A stretch of DNA of 23,859 bases from CANHEE01 sp043777755 (GTDB lineage: Bacteria; Bacteroidota; Bacteroidia; Chitinophagales; Saprospiraceae): contig JAYWHK010000195.1 of assembly GCA_043777755.1 (NCBI GenBank), positions 1 through 23,859 on the forward strand. Direction: 5' to 3'. Both the position numbers and the translations under genes were made by a program. Every line of letters begins with the position of its first letter. The first letter of the stretch is position 1. Below are positions 15,677 to 23,859 of the stretch, in pieces. A model generated the notes under the pieces. The model saw only the letters and a program-made list of their open reading frames with translations, was not told where the DNA came from and did not search any database.

Positions 15677-17392
15677 CTATCTTGCAAATGCTGTTGCTCT
15701 ACGCTCTCTAATAACCGTTACTTTGATTTGACCAGGATATTGCATTTCGTTTTGAATACGATTTGCAATCATAAAGCTCAACTCGTCAGAGTGAGCATCA
15801 CTAACTTTTTCAGATTCTACGATTACACGCAACTCACGACCAGCTTGCATCGCATACGCTTTTTGAACACCTTCGTAGCTCAATGCAATGTCTTCCAACT
15901 CGCCAATACGTTTCATATAGCTTTCCAAAATCTCACGACGTGCGCCTGGACGTGCGCCTGAAATCGCATCACACGCTTGTACGATTGGCGAAATGATGTT
16001 ATTCATTTCTACTTCATCGTGGTGCGCACCAACAGCATTGATAATCACTGGATGTTCGCCTGCTTTTTCGCACAATTGCATACCCAAAAGAGCGTGCGAC
16101 AATTCTGTTTCTTCTTCTGCTACTTTTCCAATATCGTGCAATAAACCTGCACGTTTTGCCATTTTGATTTGCTTAGGTGACATTCCCAATTCAGCAGCCA
16201 TCAAAGCACAAAGTTCTGCGGTTTCGATAGAGTGTTTCAAAAGGTTTTGACCGTAAGAAGAACGGAAACGCATACGACCTACAAAACGAACCAATGTTGG
16301 ATTCAATCCATGTATATCCAAATCAATTACAGTACGCTCACCGATTTCGATTATTTGCTCTTCTAATTGTTTACGGGTTTTTGCTACAACTTCCTCAATG
16401 CGTGCTGGGTGAATACGTCCGTCTGTTACCAATTTTTTCAAAGACAAACGAGCGATTTCACGACGAATTGGGTCAAAAGACGAAATTACGATTGCTTCTG
16501 GCGTATCATCTACAATAAATTCTGCACCTGTTGCAGCTTCTAATGCACGAATGTTACGACCTTCACGACCAATGATTTGACCTTTCATATCGTCCGAATC
16601 CAAGTTGAAAACAGAAACTGTATTTTCAATCACAAATTCAGCTGACATACGCTGAATAGTTTGAATAACGATTTTTTTGGCTTCTTTGCTTGCTTCAAGT
16701 TTTGCAGCGTTCACACGATCTTTGACGATAATCATCGCATCGTTTTCAGCTTTTGCTCTAACACTATCTAACAATTGTTCTTTTGCTTCGGCTTCGGTTA
16801 GCTTTGCAATGCTCTCCAATTCTTTGATTTTCAATTCATTAGCGGCATCTAATTCTTCACGTTTTTTGTTCATAATGACCGTTTGACGCTCAATATTTTC
16901 ACGCATAGAAGCTACTTCCTTTTGCTGACTTTCCAATTCTTGTTTTTTGGTTGTTACCAAATCAACCTGAGATTGAAATGCAGACTGACGTTGCTTTAGT
17001 TCGCCTTCTTGATTTTTAACATCAATTTCAAGGTCTTTCATCTTCAACAAATGCTGAGATTTTTCCTTTTCAAACATTGCTTGCCAATTGCCTTTTTCAC
17101 GATCCATTTCAGATTTCATCTGATTGAAACGCTCCTTTGCTTCCTGGATTTTTTGTTGTTTGATTTGCTCGTTTTTGCTTTCCGCTTTCGATACGATGTT
17201 TTCAGATTTGATTTCTGCTTCATCTATTTTTCGCTTCGCAGTAAGGTTTGCTTCTTGAACTGTAAGGTCAGCTTTACGGTTTGCTTCTTCGATTCTATCT
17301 TGAAAGCTTTTTTTCAACCAAGCCTGTACCGCAAAATAAGCTGCGATGCCACCTACAACCAAACCTATGATAAGTCCGATTCCGATTCCCAT
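15677..17392 (-). CDS. rny: Ribonuclease Y, membrane-anchored endoribonuclease
   Basis: A 571-residue endonuclease that starts mRNA decay at the inner face of the membrane. An N-terminal membrane anchor (about 3-24) is followed by a long coiled coil (about 28-215) rich in Lys, Glu and Gln. The KH RNA-binding domain (about 258-325) carries GREGRNIRALE at 275-285. The HD catalytic domain has His387 (KHSIETAEL), the paired His419-Asp420 in LLHDIGK, and a further metal ligand region in GAHHDEVE. It is somewhat longer than the B. subtilis protein (about 520) because of the coiled coil, as is usual in Bacteroidota. It follows zapA by 123 bp in the same direction. Confidence 0.96.
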   Translation of the reverse strand: MGIGIGLIIGLVVGGIAAYFAVQAWLKKSFQDRIEEANRKADLTVQEANLTAKRKIDEAEIKSENIVSKAESKNEQIKQQKIQEAKERFNQMKSEMDREKGNWQAMFEKEKSQHLLKMKDLEIDVKNQEGELKQRQSAFQSQVDLVTTKKQELESQQKEVASMRENIERQTVIMNKKREELDAANELKIKELESIAKLTEAEAKEQLLDSVRAKAENDAMIIVKDRVNAAKLEASKEAKKIVIQTIQRMSAEFVIENTVSVFNLDSDDMKGQIIGREGRNIRALEAATGAEFIVDDTPEAIVISSFDPIRREIARLSLKKLVTDGRIHPARIEEVVAKTRKQLEEQIIEIGERTVIDLDIHGLNPTLVRFVGRMRFRSSYGQNLLKHSIETAELCALMAAELGMSPKQIKMAKRAGLLHDIGKVAEEETELSHALLGMQLCEKAGEHPVIINAVGAHHDEVEMNNIISPIVQACDAISGARPGARREILESYMKRIGELEDIALSYEGVQKAYAMQAGRELRVIVESEKVSDAHSDELSFMIANRIQNEMQYPGQIKVTVIRERRATAFAR

Positions 17393-17515
17393 TTTTTTGT
17401 AATGATGATTTTAAAAGTATGCCTTTTTTATAAGAAATAAAAAGACAACTACCGTTAGAGTATAAAGTTTCTTGTGCTTCAATAGTGGGCATTAAATTTC
17501 ATAATCATTTGAAAA

Positions 17516-17887
17516 TCAAACGATTGGTTTTGCCAACAATTGGTCTAAATACTGGTCAAGTTGAAGGATTTTTTCGACTAATTCGTCAGAAAGGTTGTTT
17601 TGAATACTTGCAACGGGTTCGGCTTGTACAGAAGGAAGTACAGCCGCAAGCGGAATAGCATTGGGGAGGTCAGCATTATTTTTCTGAGCATCCATTGCGT
17701 AAGCAAAGAATGCCATAGATATATAGTTATCCTTATCCTGATGAGGATAAGTTTTTTGCAAATAATTAATTTTATCGTTGATTTGAGTTTCTACTTCTCT
17801 TACAGTGGTTGTTTCATCAACTGCCACTCTCAAAGGATAACTTTTACCTGCAATTTGTATCTGTATGCCAACTAATTCTTGCTCCAT
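17516..17887 (-). CDS. zapA: Cell division protein ZapA
   Basis: A 123-residue cytosolic protein that binds and bundles FtsZ filaments at the division ring. The N-terminal strand pair (VGIQIQIAGKSYPLRVAVDE) is followed by VREVETQINDKINYLQKTYP and the helix YISMAFFAYAMDAQKN, the usual ZapA core. A divergent linker and a C-terminal helix complete the protein. It lies between a small coiled-coil gene and rny, a gene order that I recall as conserved in Bacteroidota. Confidence 0.87.
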   Translation of the reverse strand: MEQELVGIQIQIAGKSYPLRVAVDETTTVREVETQINDKINYLQKTYPHQDKDNYISMAFFAYAMDAQKNNADLPNAIPLAAVLPSVQAEPVASIQNNLSDELVEKILQLDQYLDQLLAKPIV

Positions 17888-17960
17888 AGTGGGAGAATAC
17901 CCTATTGTTATAGCTGAAAATCAGCTTTGTTGCGTTTGAATTTTAAACAAAAATTTCTTT

Positions 17961-18024
17961 CAAATTTGGAAAAAACTCCAATTTGATTTTTAGCAAAAAC
18001 TAAAATTTTTATTATTGCTAAAAA
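17961..18024 (-). repeat. Two adjacent hairpins in the spacer upstream of zapA
   Basis: The 189-bp spacer between the coiled-coil gene and zapA is very AT-rich and holds two stem-loops. One is CAAATTTGG (17961-17969) with CCAATTTG (17978-17985), imperfect by one base. The other is TTTTTAGCAA (about 17987-17996) with TTGCTAAAAA (about 18015-18024). They may slow or partly stop transcription between the genes. Confidence 0.4.
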
Positions 18025-18076
18025 AAATTTTAAACGAAAAAAAAATAATTTAGTTCGCCTTTGTCAATACTTTAAG

Positions 18077-18280
18077 TTATTTCTTTTTTTCGAGACTCTT
18101 TTTCAGCTCAACATTTTCCATTTGTAACTCTCCAATCAACTCCGTGTAATCATTAAGTTGGTTATCTAAAGCACGTAATTCTTCTTTAAATTCTTTGTTG
18201 AGCAATTGGCTTTTTTCCAATCGTTGAGCTAACGTTTCTACTTTTTTTAAAATATTATCTAAGGTTGCGTTAATTTCCAT
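18077..18280 (-). CDS. Small coiled-coil protein upstream of zapA (ZapB-like by context)
   Basis: A 67-residue protein that is almost entirely one amphipathic coiled coil, with heptad leucines through ILKKVETLAQRLEKSQ and LQMENVELKKSLEKKK. Its length, fold and place ahead of zapA fit a ZapB-like partner of ZapA at the division septum, but sequence similarity to ZapB is too generic to prove this. I give no gene symbol. A strong promoter lies 25 bp upstream of its start, so it is the first gene of the coiled-coil-zapA-rny block. Confidence 0.72.
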   Translation of the reverse strand: MEINATLDNILKKVETLAQRLEKSQLLNKEFKEELRALDNQLNDYTELIGELQMENVELKKSLEKKK

Positions 18281-18305
18281 TTTTTACATTTAAACAGTAA
18301 AGGCA

Positions 18306-18336
18306 CAAATATAGTGCTAATTATGTATATTACCAA
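18306..18336 (-). promoter_or_regulatory. Promoter TTG-N20-TATATTTG of the zapA-rny block
   Basis: On the minus strand TTG (complement of 18334-18336) is followed by exactly 20 nt and TATATTTG (complement of 18306-18313). This is a full match to the Bacteroidota sigma consensus, placed 25 bp before the ATG of the coiled-coil gene. Confidence 0.8.
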
Positions 18337-18521
18337 CAAAAATCAGTTTTTTAGTTTGTCTTTTTTTATTTTCGTCTATCAAAAATAAAGTTTTACCGAA
18401 AAACAGCTTGTAAAGTGTTAAATTATAGGAATAAAATAAAAGCCAAACAACCATTTGTCTTCGATACGTGTCTTTAAGGCATACAATTTAGATAATACAG
18501 TTTTTTCATACTAATCCGAAG

Positions 18522-18550
18522 AAAGGACAGCAAAAGAGCTGTCCTTTTTT
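18522..18550 (+). terminator. Plus-strand intrinsic terminator without an upstream gene
   Basis: A perfect 10-bp stem AAAGGACAGC/GCTGTCCTTT (18522-18531 with 18538-18547) with a 6-nt loop is followed by six T (18545-18550). The nearest genes to the left are all on the minus strand, so this must end an unannotated plus-strand transcript, or else be an attenuator in a cysS leader. No clean promoter box was found between 18340 and 18520. The rest of 18281-18736 shows no supportable gene. Confidence 0.75.
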
Positions 18551-18736
18551 GCTTTAGAAATTATTTTTTCTATTTCTTTGTTTTTTTAAAACAGTAAAAA
18601 AAAAAATTCGTATAAAGCCAATGATTATAGACTTTTTTATTATTAAATGATTAAAACTATAAGTAGAGTGATTGGTGAAATTGAAAGGGTGATTTAGAAT
18701 CCTTACTATTTTCTATCTCCTACTTTCCACTACTCA

Positions 18737-20230
18737 ATGAGAGAATTAAAAATTTACAATAGCCTTAGCAAACAAAAAGAAGTTTTTAAACCAATACACG
18801 AAGGTTTTGTAGGAATGTATGTTTGCGGCCCTACCGTATATAGCAATGTACATCTTGGAAACTGCCGTACATTCGCCAGTTTTGATGTAATTTATCGTTA
18901 TTTGTTGCACTTAGGTTATAAAGTTCGCTATGTTCGCAACATTACAGACGTTGGTCACTTGACAGGTGATAGCGACGACGGAGAAGACAAAATGCTCGCT
19001 CGTGCCAAAGCTGAACGCTTAGAGCCGATGGAAGTGGCGCAAAAATATACGGTTGATTTTCACGAAATGATGCGTATTTTCAATACACTACCACCCAATA
19101 TCGAGCCTCGTGCGACGGGTCATATTCCTGAGCAAATCGAAATGGTCGAAGAAATTATCAAAAATGGTTATGGCTATGAGCGCAATGGTTCAGTCTATTT
19201 TGATACCGTAAAATTTGCTCAAAAAACAGGTGTTTATGGCAAACTTTCTGGTCGTGTCATTGAAGATTTATTGACTGAAACTCGAGATAATCTGAAAAAT
19301 CAAGATGAAAAAAATCATCCTTCTGATTTTGCGATTTGGATGAAAGCTGCGCCAGAGCATTTGATGCACTGGAACTCGCCTTGGTCGGTTGGTTTTCCAG
19401 GTTGGCACTTGGAGTGTAGCGCAATGAGTACCAAATATTTGGGAAAAACATTTGATATTCATGGCGGAGGAGGCGATTTAAAATTCCCTCACCATGAAAA
19501 CGAAGTTGCTCAAAATCATGGAGCTTGTGGCTGCCAACCTGCCAATTATTGGTTACACGCCAATATGCTTTTGATGAATGGCAAAAAAATGTCTAAAAGC
19601 GATGGCAATACCATTTCGCCCGAAGAATTATTTTCTGGTAATAGTCCGCACGTCACGAAAGGATATAGCCCGATGGCAATTCGCTTTTTTATGTTGCAAT
19701 CACATTATAGTAGCACTTTGGATTTGACAGATGATGCCTTACAAGCTGCTGAAAAAGGCTATCGCCGTTTGATGGAAGCAAATAAAGTGTTGCAAAAATT
19801 AGAACAATCGACTGGCTCAACTGGTGATTTGGACAAAGAATTAAACGTTTTGATGGATACCGCTTTTGACGATATGTCTGATGATTTTAATACACCAAAA
19901 GCAATGGCTTCTTTGTTTGAATTGGCTTCAAAAATCAATGGAATAAAAGCCAATCACTTGAATATCAACGATATAACAAGCGAAACTTTACAGCGATTGA
20001 AAACAACTTACAACGCTTTCATCTTTGATATTTTTGGACTTTTAGATGAAACATCAGCTGGTGGTGATGGCAATACATTGAATGGTTTGATGGACTTGAT
20101 TATTGAGATTCGTGCCAATGCTCGCACAAATAAAGATTGGGGAACATCTGACAAAATCCGTGATGGTCTTTCCGCTGCCAAAATTCAACTCAAAGATGGA
20201 AAAGATGGTACAAGTTGGGTAAAAGAATAA
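18737..20230 (+). CDS. cysS: Cysteine--tRNA ligase
   Basis: A 497-residue class I aminoacyl-tRNA synthetase that charges tRNA-Cys. The HIGH-type motif is HLGN at 39-42, the KMSKS motif is at 284-288. Zinc ligands that confer cysteine selectivity are visible as Cys30 (VCGPTVY), Cys227 (WHLECSAMS) and His252 (FPHHENE). The C-terminal helical and anticodon-binding parts include DDFNTPKAMASLF and KDWGTSDKIRDGL. The length is typical. The ATG at 18737 gives the standard start (MRELKIYNS). GC content is clearly higher than in the receptor block: one sampled line gives 45%. The peptide transporter gene follows after 82 bp with its own promoter. Confidence 0.97.
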   Translation: MRELKIYNSLSKQKEVFKPIHEGFVGMYVCGPTVYSNVHLGNCRTFASFDVIYRYLLHLGYKVRYVRNITDVGHLTGDSDDGEDKMLARAKAERLEPMEVAQKYTVDFHEMMRIFNTLPPNIEPRATGHIPEQIEMVEEIIKNGYGYERNGSVYFDTVKFAQKTGVYGKLSGRVIEDLLTETRDNLKNQDEKNHPSDFAIWMKAAPEHLMHWNSPWSVGFPGWHLECSAMSTKYLGKTFDIHGGGGDLKFPHHENEVAQNHGACGCQPANYWLHANMLLMNGKKMSKSDGNTISPEELFSGNSPHVTKGYSPMAIRFFMLQSHYSSTLDLTDDALQAAEKGYRRLMEANKVLQKLEQSTGSTGDLDKELNVLMDTAFDDMSDDFNTPKAMASLFELASKINGIKANHLNINDITSETLQRLKTTYNAFIFDIFGLLDETSAGGDGNTLNGLMDLIIEIRANARTNKDWGTSDKIRDGLSAAKIQLKDGKDGTSWVKE

Positions 20231-20243
20231 TTTTGAAATATTC

Positions 20244-20275
20244 TTGAAAAAATGAAATAATTTCGGTTATCTTTG
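20244..20275 (+). promoter_or_regulatory. Promoter TTG-N21-TATCTTTG of the peptide transporter
   Basis: TTG at 20244-20246, 21 nt, then TATCTTTG at 20268-20275, 37 bp before the ATG at 20313. The spacing is one base over the most common 20, and the boxes are complete. Confidence 0.65.
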
Positions 20276-20312
20276 TTTTTTGAAATAAAATAAAACGAAA
20301 TTTTATACTGTT

Positions 20313-21956
20313 ATGACTACAAATACTGGCGCAAAACATCCTTCTGGACTGCCTTATCTATTTATGACCGAGCTTTGGGAGCGATTCGGTTACTACTTAA
20401 TGATTGGGATTTTTGTCCTATACATGGAAGACACTGCCAAAGGCGGATTAGGACTTTCGAGCAAAGAGAGTGCTGATATTTTTGGCACATTCATCGCTTT
20501 AAATTATTTGACACCTTTCATTGGTGGAATGTTGGCAGACCGACTTTTGGGCTACCGACTTTCGGTAATTATTGGTGGTTTGTTGATGGGTATTGGCTAT
20601 TGTTGCCTTGCGCTGCAAGGAATGACGGCTTTTTGGGGAGCAATTTTCTTGATGATTTTAGGAAATGGTTTTTTCAAACCGAATATTTCTACTTTGTTAG
20701 GAAACCTCTACAATGAACCTCAATTCAAAGACAACAAAGATGTAGGTTATAATATTTTTTACATGGGCATCAATGTTGGTGCTTTTATTTGTAACTTTTT
20801 CGCAGCGTATGCCCGAAACAATTGGGGCTGGTATGCAGCATTTTTGACAGCGGGCATTGGAATGTTTATTGGCGTTATCGTTTTTGCCTTTGGCAACAAA
20901 CATTACGCTCATGCTGACCTTAAAAAAGAACCGCAACCTGGTGAACAAAATGTATTGATTGTTTTGGCGCAAGTGTTGATTCCTGCCGTCATTACCGCTT
21001 ATATGGGCTACATGATTCCTGGCAACATTTTTAGTTCAGACAGTACAGATGCCTTTATTTTTGGTTGTATTCCTATTATTTTATTTTTCTTAAATACCTA
21101 TAGAACAGCAGCAGCACACGAAAAAAGACCAATCGGTGCATTGCTTTCTATTTATGCGGTAGTTATTATTTTTTGGGCAGTTTTCAAGCAAAATGGAACA
21201 GCTTTGACTAAATGGGCAGAACTTTACACCGACCGTGATGTTCATCCCGAAGCAATCGCTATTTTGAAACCGTTTAAATTGACACAAGAAATTACTGCCG
21301 ATAAAGGCTGGTATCCAAAATATGATGCTAAATTTCATGCTGATAAAGGTGCTGATGGAAAAGTTCAAAAAGACAGTACACAACACCCTTACTTTATCAA
21401 CGCACCTGAAAAAATTCCAACTCGTGGTGAAAAACTAAGTTTGTATAGTACGGAATTGTTTCAATCCATCAATCCATTTTTTGTCGTGATTCTAACACCT
21501 GTTGTGATTTGGTTCTTTGGATTGCTCCGACGTCGCAATGCAGAACCAACCACCGCTACCAAAATTGGTTATGGATTATTGATAACATCTTTGTCCTCAG
21601 TAGTTATGGTTTTTGCAGTTTGGGCTTGTCACAATGGCATGGACAAATGCTCAGGTTGGTGGCTTTGGGGAACGTATGGTGTTGTTACGATTGGAGAACT
21701 ATGCCTTAGCCCGATGGGACTTTCCTTAGCGTCAAAATTAGCTCCTGCCCGAATCGCAGCTTTGATGATGGGCGGCTGGCAATTGGCGACAGCAATTGGA
21801 AATAAACTTTCTGGTGTTTTGGCAAGTCTTTGGGACACGTATGACGATAAATCTAACTTCTTTTGGCTTAATTCAGCCTTGACGCTTTTTGCAGCAGGAC
21901 TTATCTTTTTGATGTTGAAAAGATTGAATGCCGTTATTAAAGAATACGTTGGTTAG
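20313..21956 (+). CDS. POT/PTR family proton-dependent oligopeptide transporter
   Basis: A 547-residue inner membrane symporter of the major facilitator superfamily that imports di- and tripeptides with protons. The family motif ExxERFxYY is complete at residues 20-28 (ELWERFGYY). The conserved GGMLADRLLGYR and GNGFFKPNISTLLG stretches of the N-terminal bundle are also present. About 12-14 membrane helices are visible. A soluble insert between helices (about residues 315-385, from TDRDVHPEA to PTRGEKLS) forms an extra loop, as in many Bacteroidota members. It sits between cysS and hutI but has its own promoter, so a functional link is not implied. Confidence 0.93.
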   Translation: MTTNTGAKHPSGLPYLFMTELWERFGYYLMIGIFVLYMEDTAKGGLGLSSKESADIFGTFIALNYLTPFIGGMLADRLLGYRLSVIIGGLLMGIGYCCLALQGMTAFWGAIFLMILGNGFFKPNISTLLGNLYNEPQFKDNKDVGYNIFYMGINVGAFICNFFAAYARNNWGWYAAFLTAGIGMFIGVIVFAFGNKHYAHADLKKEPQPGEQNVLIVLAQVLIPAVITAYMGYMIPGNIFSSDSTDAFIFGCIPIILFFLNTYRTAAAHEKRPIGALLSIYAVVIIFWAVFKQNGTALTKWAELYTDRDVHPEAIAILKPFKLTQEITADKGWYPKYDAKFHADKGADGKVQKDSTQHPYFINAPEKIPTRGEKLSLYSTELFQSINPFFVVILTPVVIWFFGLLRRRNAEPTTATKIGYGLLITSLSSVVMVFAVWACHNGMDKCSGWWLWGTYGVVTIGELCLSPMGLSLASKLAPARIAALMMGGWQLATAIGNKLSGVLASLWDTYDDKSNFFWLNSALTLFAAGLIFLMLKRLNAVIKEYVG

Positions 21957-22096
21957 AAAGCTAATTGTTTTTAAAGAGTTTGCAACTGTTTGTAATTGTT
22001 GTATTGTTTTGGCTTTCAATTAGTTAGAACCATTGCAAACAATAGAAAACATTAAATAACTAAAAAAATGGTGTATTTACTTACGACTACCTATAT

Positions 22097-23335
22097 ATGT
22101 CTTTGTTAATAAAAAATATAAAACAACTTTTTCAAGTAGAAAAAGAGAAAAAAAATACCATCAAAGGGCTTGCAATGCAAGCCCTTTTGAGTATGGAAAA
22201 TGCTTGGCTACTTATTGATAATCAACGAATTGTAGGATTTGGAACAATGGATTCTTGTCCTGAAAACGCCATTGAAATCATTGATGCTACAGGGAAAATG
22301 GTCTTACCAACTTGGTGCGATTCGCATACACATATTGTATTTGCAGGTAGCCGAGAAAATGAGTTTTTAGACAAAATAAAAGGTGTGCCGTATGAAGAAA
22401 TTGCTCGTCGTGGCGGTGGTATTTTAAATTCAGCACGTCGTTTGCAAAATACTTCTGAGGAAGAATTGTTTGATGCTGCTTGGCAACGTTTAGAAGAAAT
22501 TGCTTCTTTTGGTACAGGTGCCGTCGAAATAAAAAGTGGTTATGGATTAAGTGTTGAATCGGAATTGAAAATTTTGCGTGTAGTAAAAAAGTTAAAAGAA
22601 AAATCGCCACTGCACATCAAAGCTACCTTCTTGGGTGCGCATACTTTTCCTGCTGAGTACAAAGAAAATCATCAAGGTTATATTGACTTGATTATCAATG
22701 AAATGTTACCAAAAATCGCTGCTGAAAATTTGGCTGATTACATTGATGTTTTTTGTGAAAAAGTAGCTTTTAGTCCTTCTGAAACAGAACAAATTATTGT
22801 TGCTGGCGCAAAATATGGTTTAAAAGCAAAAATCCATACCAATCAGTTCAATAGTATGGGCGGTATAGAATTGAGCGTAAAGCATAAGGCAATTTCCGTA
22901 GATCACCTCGAAGTTTTGAATGACGATGAAATTAATATTTTAAAAAATAGCGATACAATAGCAACGCTTTTGCCGTCTGCACCATTTTTTTTGAATGATG
23001 GATTTCCACCTGCAAGAAAAATTCTAAATGCGGATATTCCCGTAGCCTTGGCAAGTGACTACAATCCTGGCTCATCACCTTCTGGTAATATGCAGTTGGT
23101 CGTTTCTTTGGCTTGCATCAAAATGAAAATGACACCAGAAGAAGCCATCAATGCCGCAACGTTCAATGGTGCTGCTGCCATGGAATTGCAAGACGAACTG
23201 GGTAGTATTGCAATTGGTAAAATCGCCAATGTAATGATTACAAAAGCAATTCCTTCTTTGGCATTTTTGCCTTATTCTTTTGGAAGTCAATCTATTGAAA
23301 CTGTGATTTTGAAAGGAAAAGTGCAGTATTTTTGA
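22097..23335 (+). CDS. hutI: Imidazolonepropionase (histidine degradation)
   Basis: A 412-residue metal-dependent amidohydrolase that opens imidazolone-5-propionate to N-formimino-L-glutamate, the third step of histidine breakdown. Metal ligands are His77 and His79 (CDSHTHIVFAG), His247 (KIHTNQ) and Asp321 (ASDYNPGSSPS). Substrate-binding SVDHLE with His270 and the EIKSGYGL motif are also intact. The length is as in the family. The ATG at 22097 yields the usual MxLLIKNIKQL start. hutH, hutU and other hut genes are not in the window, so the pathway is dispersed. A 26-bp inverted repeat ends the gene. Confidence 0.96.
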   Translation: MSLLIKNIKQLFQVEKEKKNTIKGLAMQALLSMENAWLLIDNQRIVGFGTMDSCPENAIEIIDATGKMVLPTWCDSHTHIVFAGSRENEFLDKIKGVPYEEIARRGGGILNSARRLQNTSEEELFDAAWQRLEEIASFGTGAVEIKSGYGLSVESELKILRVVKKLKEKSPLHIKATFLGAHTFPAEYKENHQGYIDLIINEMLPKIAAENLADYIDVFCEKVAFSPSETEQIIVAGAKYGLKAKIHTNQFNSMGGIELSVKHKAISVDHLEVLNDDEINILKNSDTIATLLPSAPFFLNDGFPPARKILNADIPVALASDYNPGSSPSGNMQLVVSLACIKMKMTPEEAINAATFNGAAAMELQDELGSIAIGKIANVMITKAIPSLAFLPYSFGSQSIETVILKGKVQYF

Positions 23336-23387
23336 CATAAAAAAACTTCCTATATTTTAGCAATATAGGAAGTTTTTTTATGTCAAA
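23331..23387 (+). terminator. 26-bp perfect hairpin overlapping the hutI stop codon
   Basis: The arms 23331-23356 and 23362-23387 match at all 26 bases around the loop TTAGC. The left arm begins before the TGA stop codon at 23333-23335. A run of seven T lies within the right arm, so the inner 16-bp part (23341-23356 with 23362-23377) can act as an intrinsic terminator. Confidence 0.85.
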
Positions 23388-23401
23388 GTGCTAAAGCAAA
23401 A

Positions 23402-23431
23402 AAAAGTCGTTACTCTTTTGCAACGACTTTT
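23402..23431. terminator. Second hairpin after hutI
   Basis: A perfect 10-bp stem AAAAGTCGTT/AACGACTTTT (23402-23411 with 23422-23431), loop of 10 nt, with A and T tracts on the two sides. It could end transcripts from either direction, reinforcing the terminator at 23331-23387. Confidence 0.65.
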
Positions 23432-23624
23432 CAACAACAAATTATAATCCCATGAACATAAAATTCTTCGGTCAGTAGCTTTTCAACTTTCCATTTTGCA
23501 TAATTTTTTTGAAAGCTACTGTATATATTAATATTAACCTTTTCGATTTGAGTAGTCAAAATGTTTAAAATTGATTTTTAAATTTTAAATTTATTTTTTG
23601 ACTTTTAGATTTTTAAGTGGTTTT

Positions 23625-23803
23625 AATTGAGCCAGATTATAATGACCGTCCCTTGTCAATCTGGCTCAATTTTGAACCTTTAAATCCCATGTCCGAAGGA
23701 CTCCTTCGGTGAACATATCCAAAACTAAGCTGACTCTTTTGTCGAAACTTTTACTTTTTGAATCATAAATAATACTCTGTCGTCCCTTACGTTTCTTATT
23801 TAT
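23625..23803 (-). ncRNA. Candidate rod-shaped small RNA at the right edge
   Basis: Read on the minus strand, the region folds as a long rod. The apex is a 7-bp hairpin CCGAAGG/CCTTCGG (23703-23709 with 23693-23699). The middle is a 13-pair stem (23718-23730 with 23664-23676, three wobble pairs). A broken closing stem lies between about 23763-23779 and 23631-23645, and an asymmetric bubble lies between these stems. A competing perfect 14-bp hairpin joins 23625-23638 to 23658-23671. The rod-plus-bubble shape recalls 6S RNA, but I cannot confirm that identity. A near-consensus promoter precedes it. No coding frame is supported in 23440-23859. Confidence 0.45.
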
Positions 23804-23807
23804 AATA

Positions 23808-23838
23808 CAAAGATGCAGCCTTCTGAGAACCTACGCAA
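23808..23838 (-). promoter_or_regulatory. Near-consensus promoter TTG-N20-CATCTTTG
   Basis: On the minus strand TTG (complement of 23836-23838) is followed by 20 nt and CATCTTTG (complement of 23808-23815), one base off TAnnTTTG. It would start transcription near 23803, at the head of the rod-shaped structure. Confidence 0.45.
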
Positions 23839-23859
23839 TAACATTTTTTAGCTGTTGTA

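Noticed and set aside
17295..17492. 65-codon frame on the minus strand overlapping the start of rny
   Set aside because: It overlaps the rny membrane anchor in another frame, and the amino-acid pattern is not protein-like.
17393..17515. 6S RNA gene between zapA and rny, by analogy with the zapA-ssrS order in gammaproteobacteria
   Set aside because: The spacer is only 123 bp, too short for 6S RNA, and shows no long rod-like complementarity.
18420..18510. Short minus-strand frame reading YEKTVLSKLYALKTRIEDKW
   Set aside because: It has no ATG and is bounded by stops after about 29 codons; it might be a decayed gene remnant, but nothing supports that.
23796..23858. Open minus-strand frame at the right edge (TTAKKCYCVGSQKAASLYYK then stop)
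   Set aside because: Only about 20 codons are visible before the window ends; an open stretch of that length occurs by chance, and a promoter-like sequence overlaps it.

Overview
The window looks like the chromosome of an AT-rich bacterium of the phylum Bacteroidota, probably from the Cytophagales or a related order. The evidence is a SusC-like TonB-dependent receptor paired with a DUF4249 lipoprotein, a DUF3667 protein, a zapA-rny block, a tRNA gene without an encoded CCA, and several promoters of the Bacteroidota form TTG-N20-TAnnTTTG. The species cannot be named from the sequence alone.

Layout, left to right. Positions 1-470 hold no gene but are full of nested inverted repeats. Positions 471-3695 carry a two-gene cassette: a 961-residue LRR-Roc-COR GTPase ending in a CHAT (caspase-like) protease domain, followed 18 bp later by a small Trypco1-type protein. 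This is the best candidate for a biological-conflict or defence system in the window. A tRNA with a CAU anticodon, its promoter and its terminator follow on the minus strand. Next come a TPR-like membrane protein, a convergent overlapping DUF3667 protein, and a divergent beta-CASP metallo-beta-lactamase nuclease. Two short plus-strand blocks follow (DUF2721 + CMD/AhpD-like; SCP2 + ZIP transporter), separated by intergenic palindromes.

From 9898 to 18280 every gene is on the minus strand. An AT-rich surface block holds a DUF4249 lipoprotein, a TonB-dependent receptor and an unknown Cys-tailed lipoprotein. The last of these is preceded by a 14343-14553 region that can fold into a long structured RNA behind a clear promoter. 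Then come pcm (isoaspartyl repair) and the rny-zapA-coiled-coil block, with its own promoter at one end and a bidirectional terminator at the other. The right-hand part is plus-strand housekeeping: cysS, a POT-family peptide transporter and hutI. The last 500 bp hold hutI terminators and a rod-shaped inverted structure that may be another small RNA.

Most of the window is ordinary housekeeping. The parts worth a second look are the Roco-CHAT/Trypco1 pair and the unannotated RNA-like structures at 14343-14600, 18522-18550 and 23625-23838.
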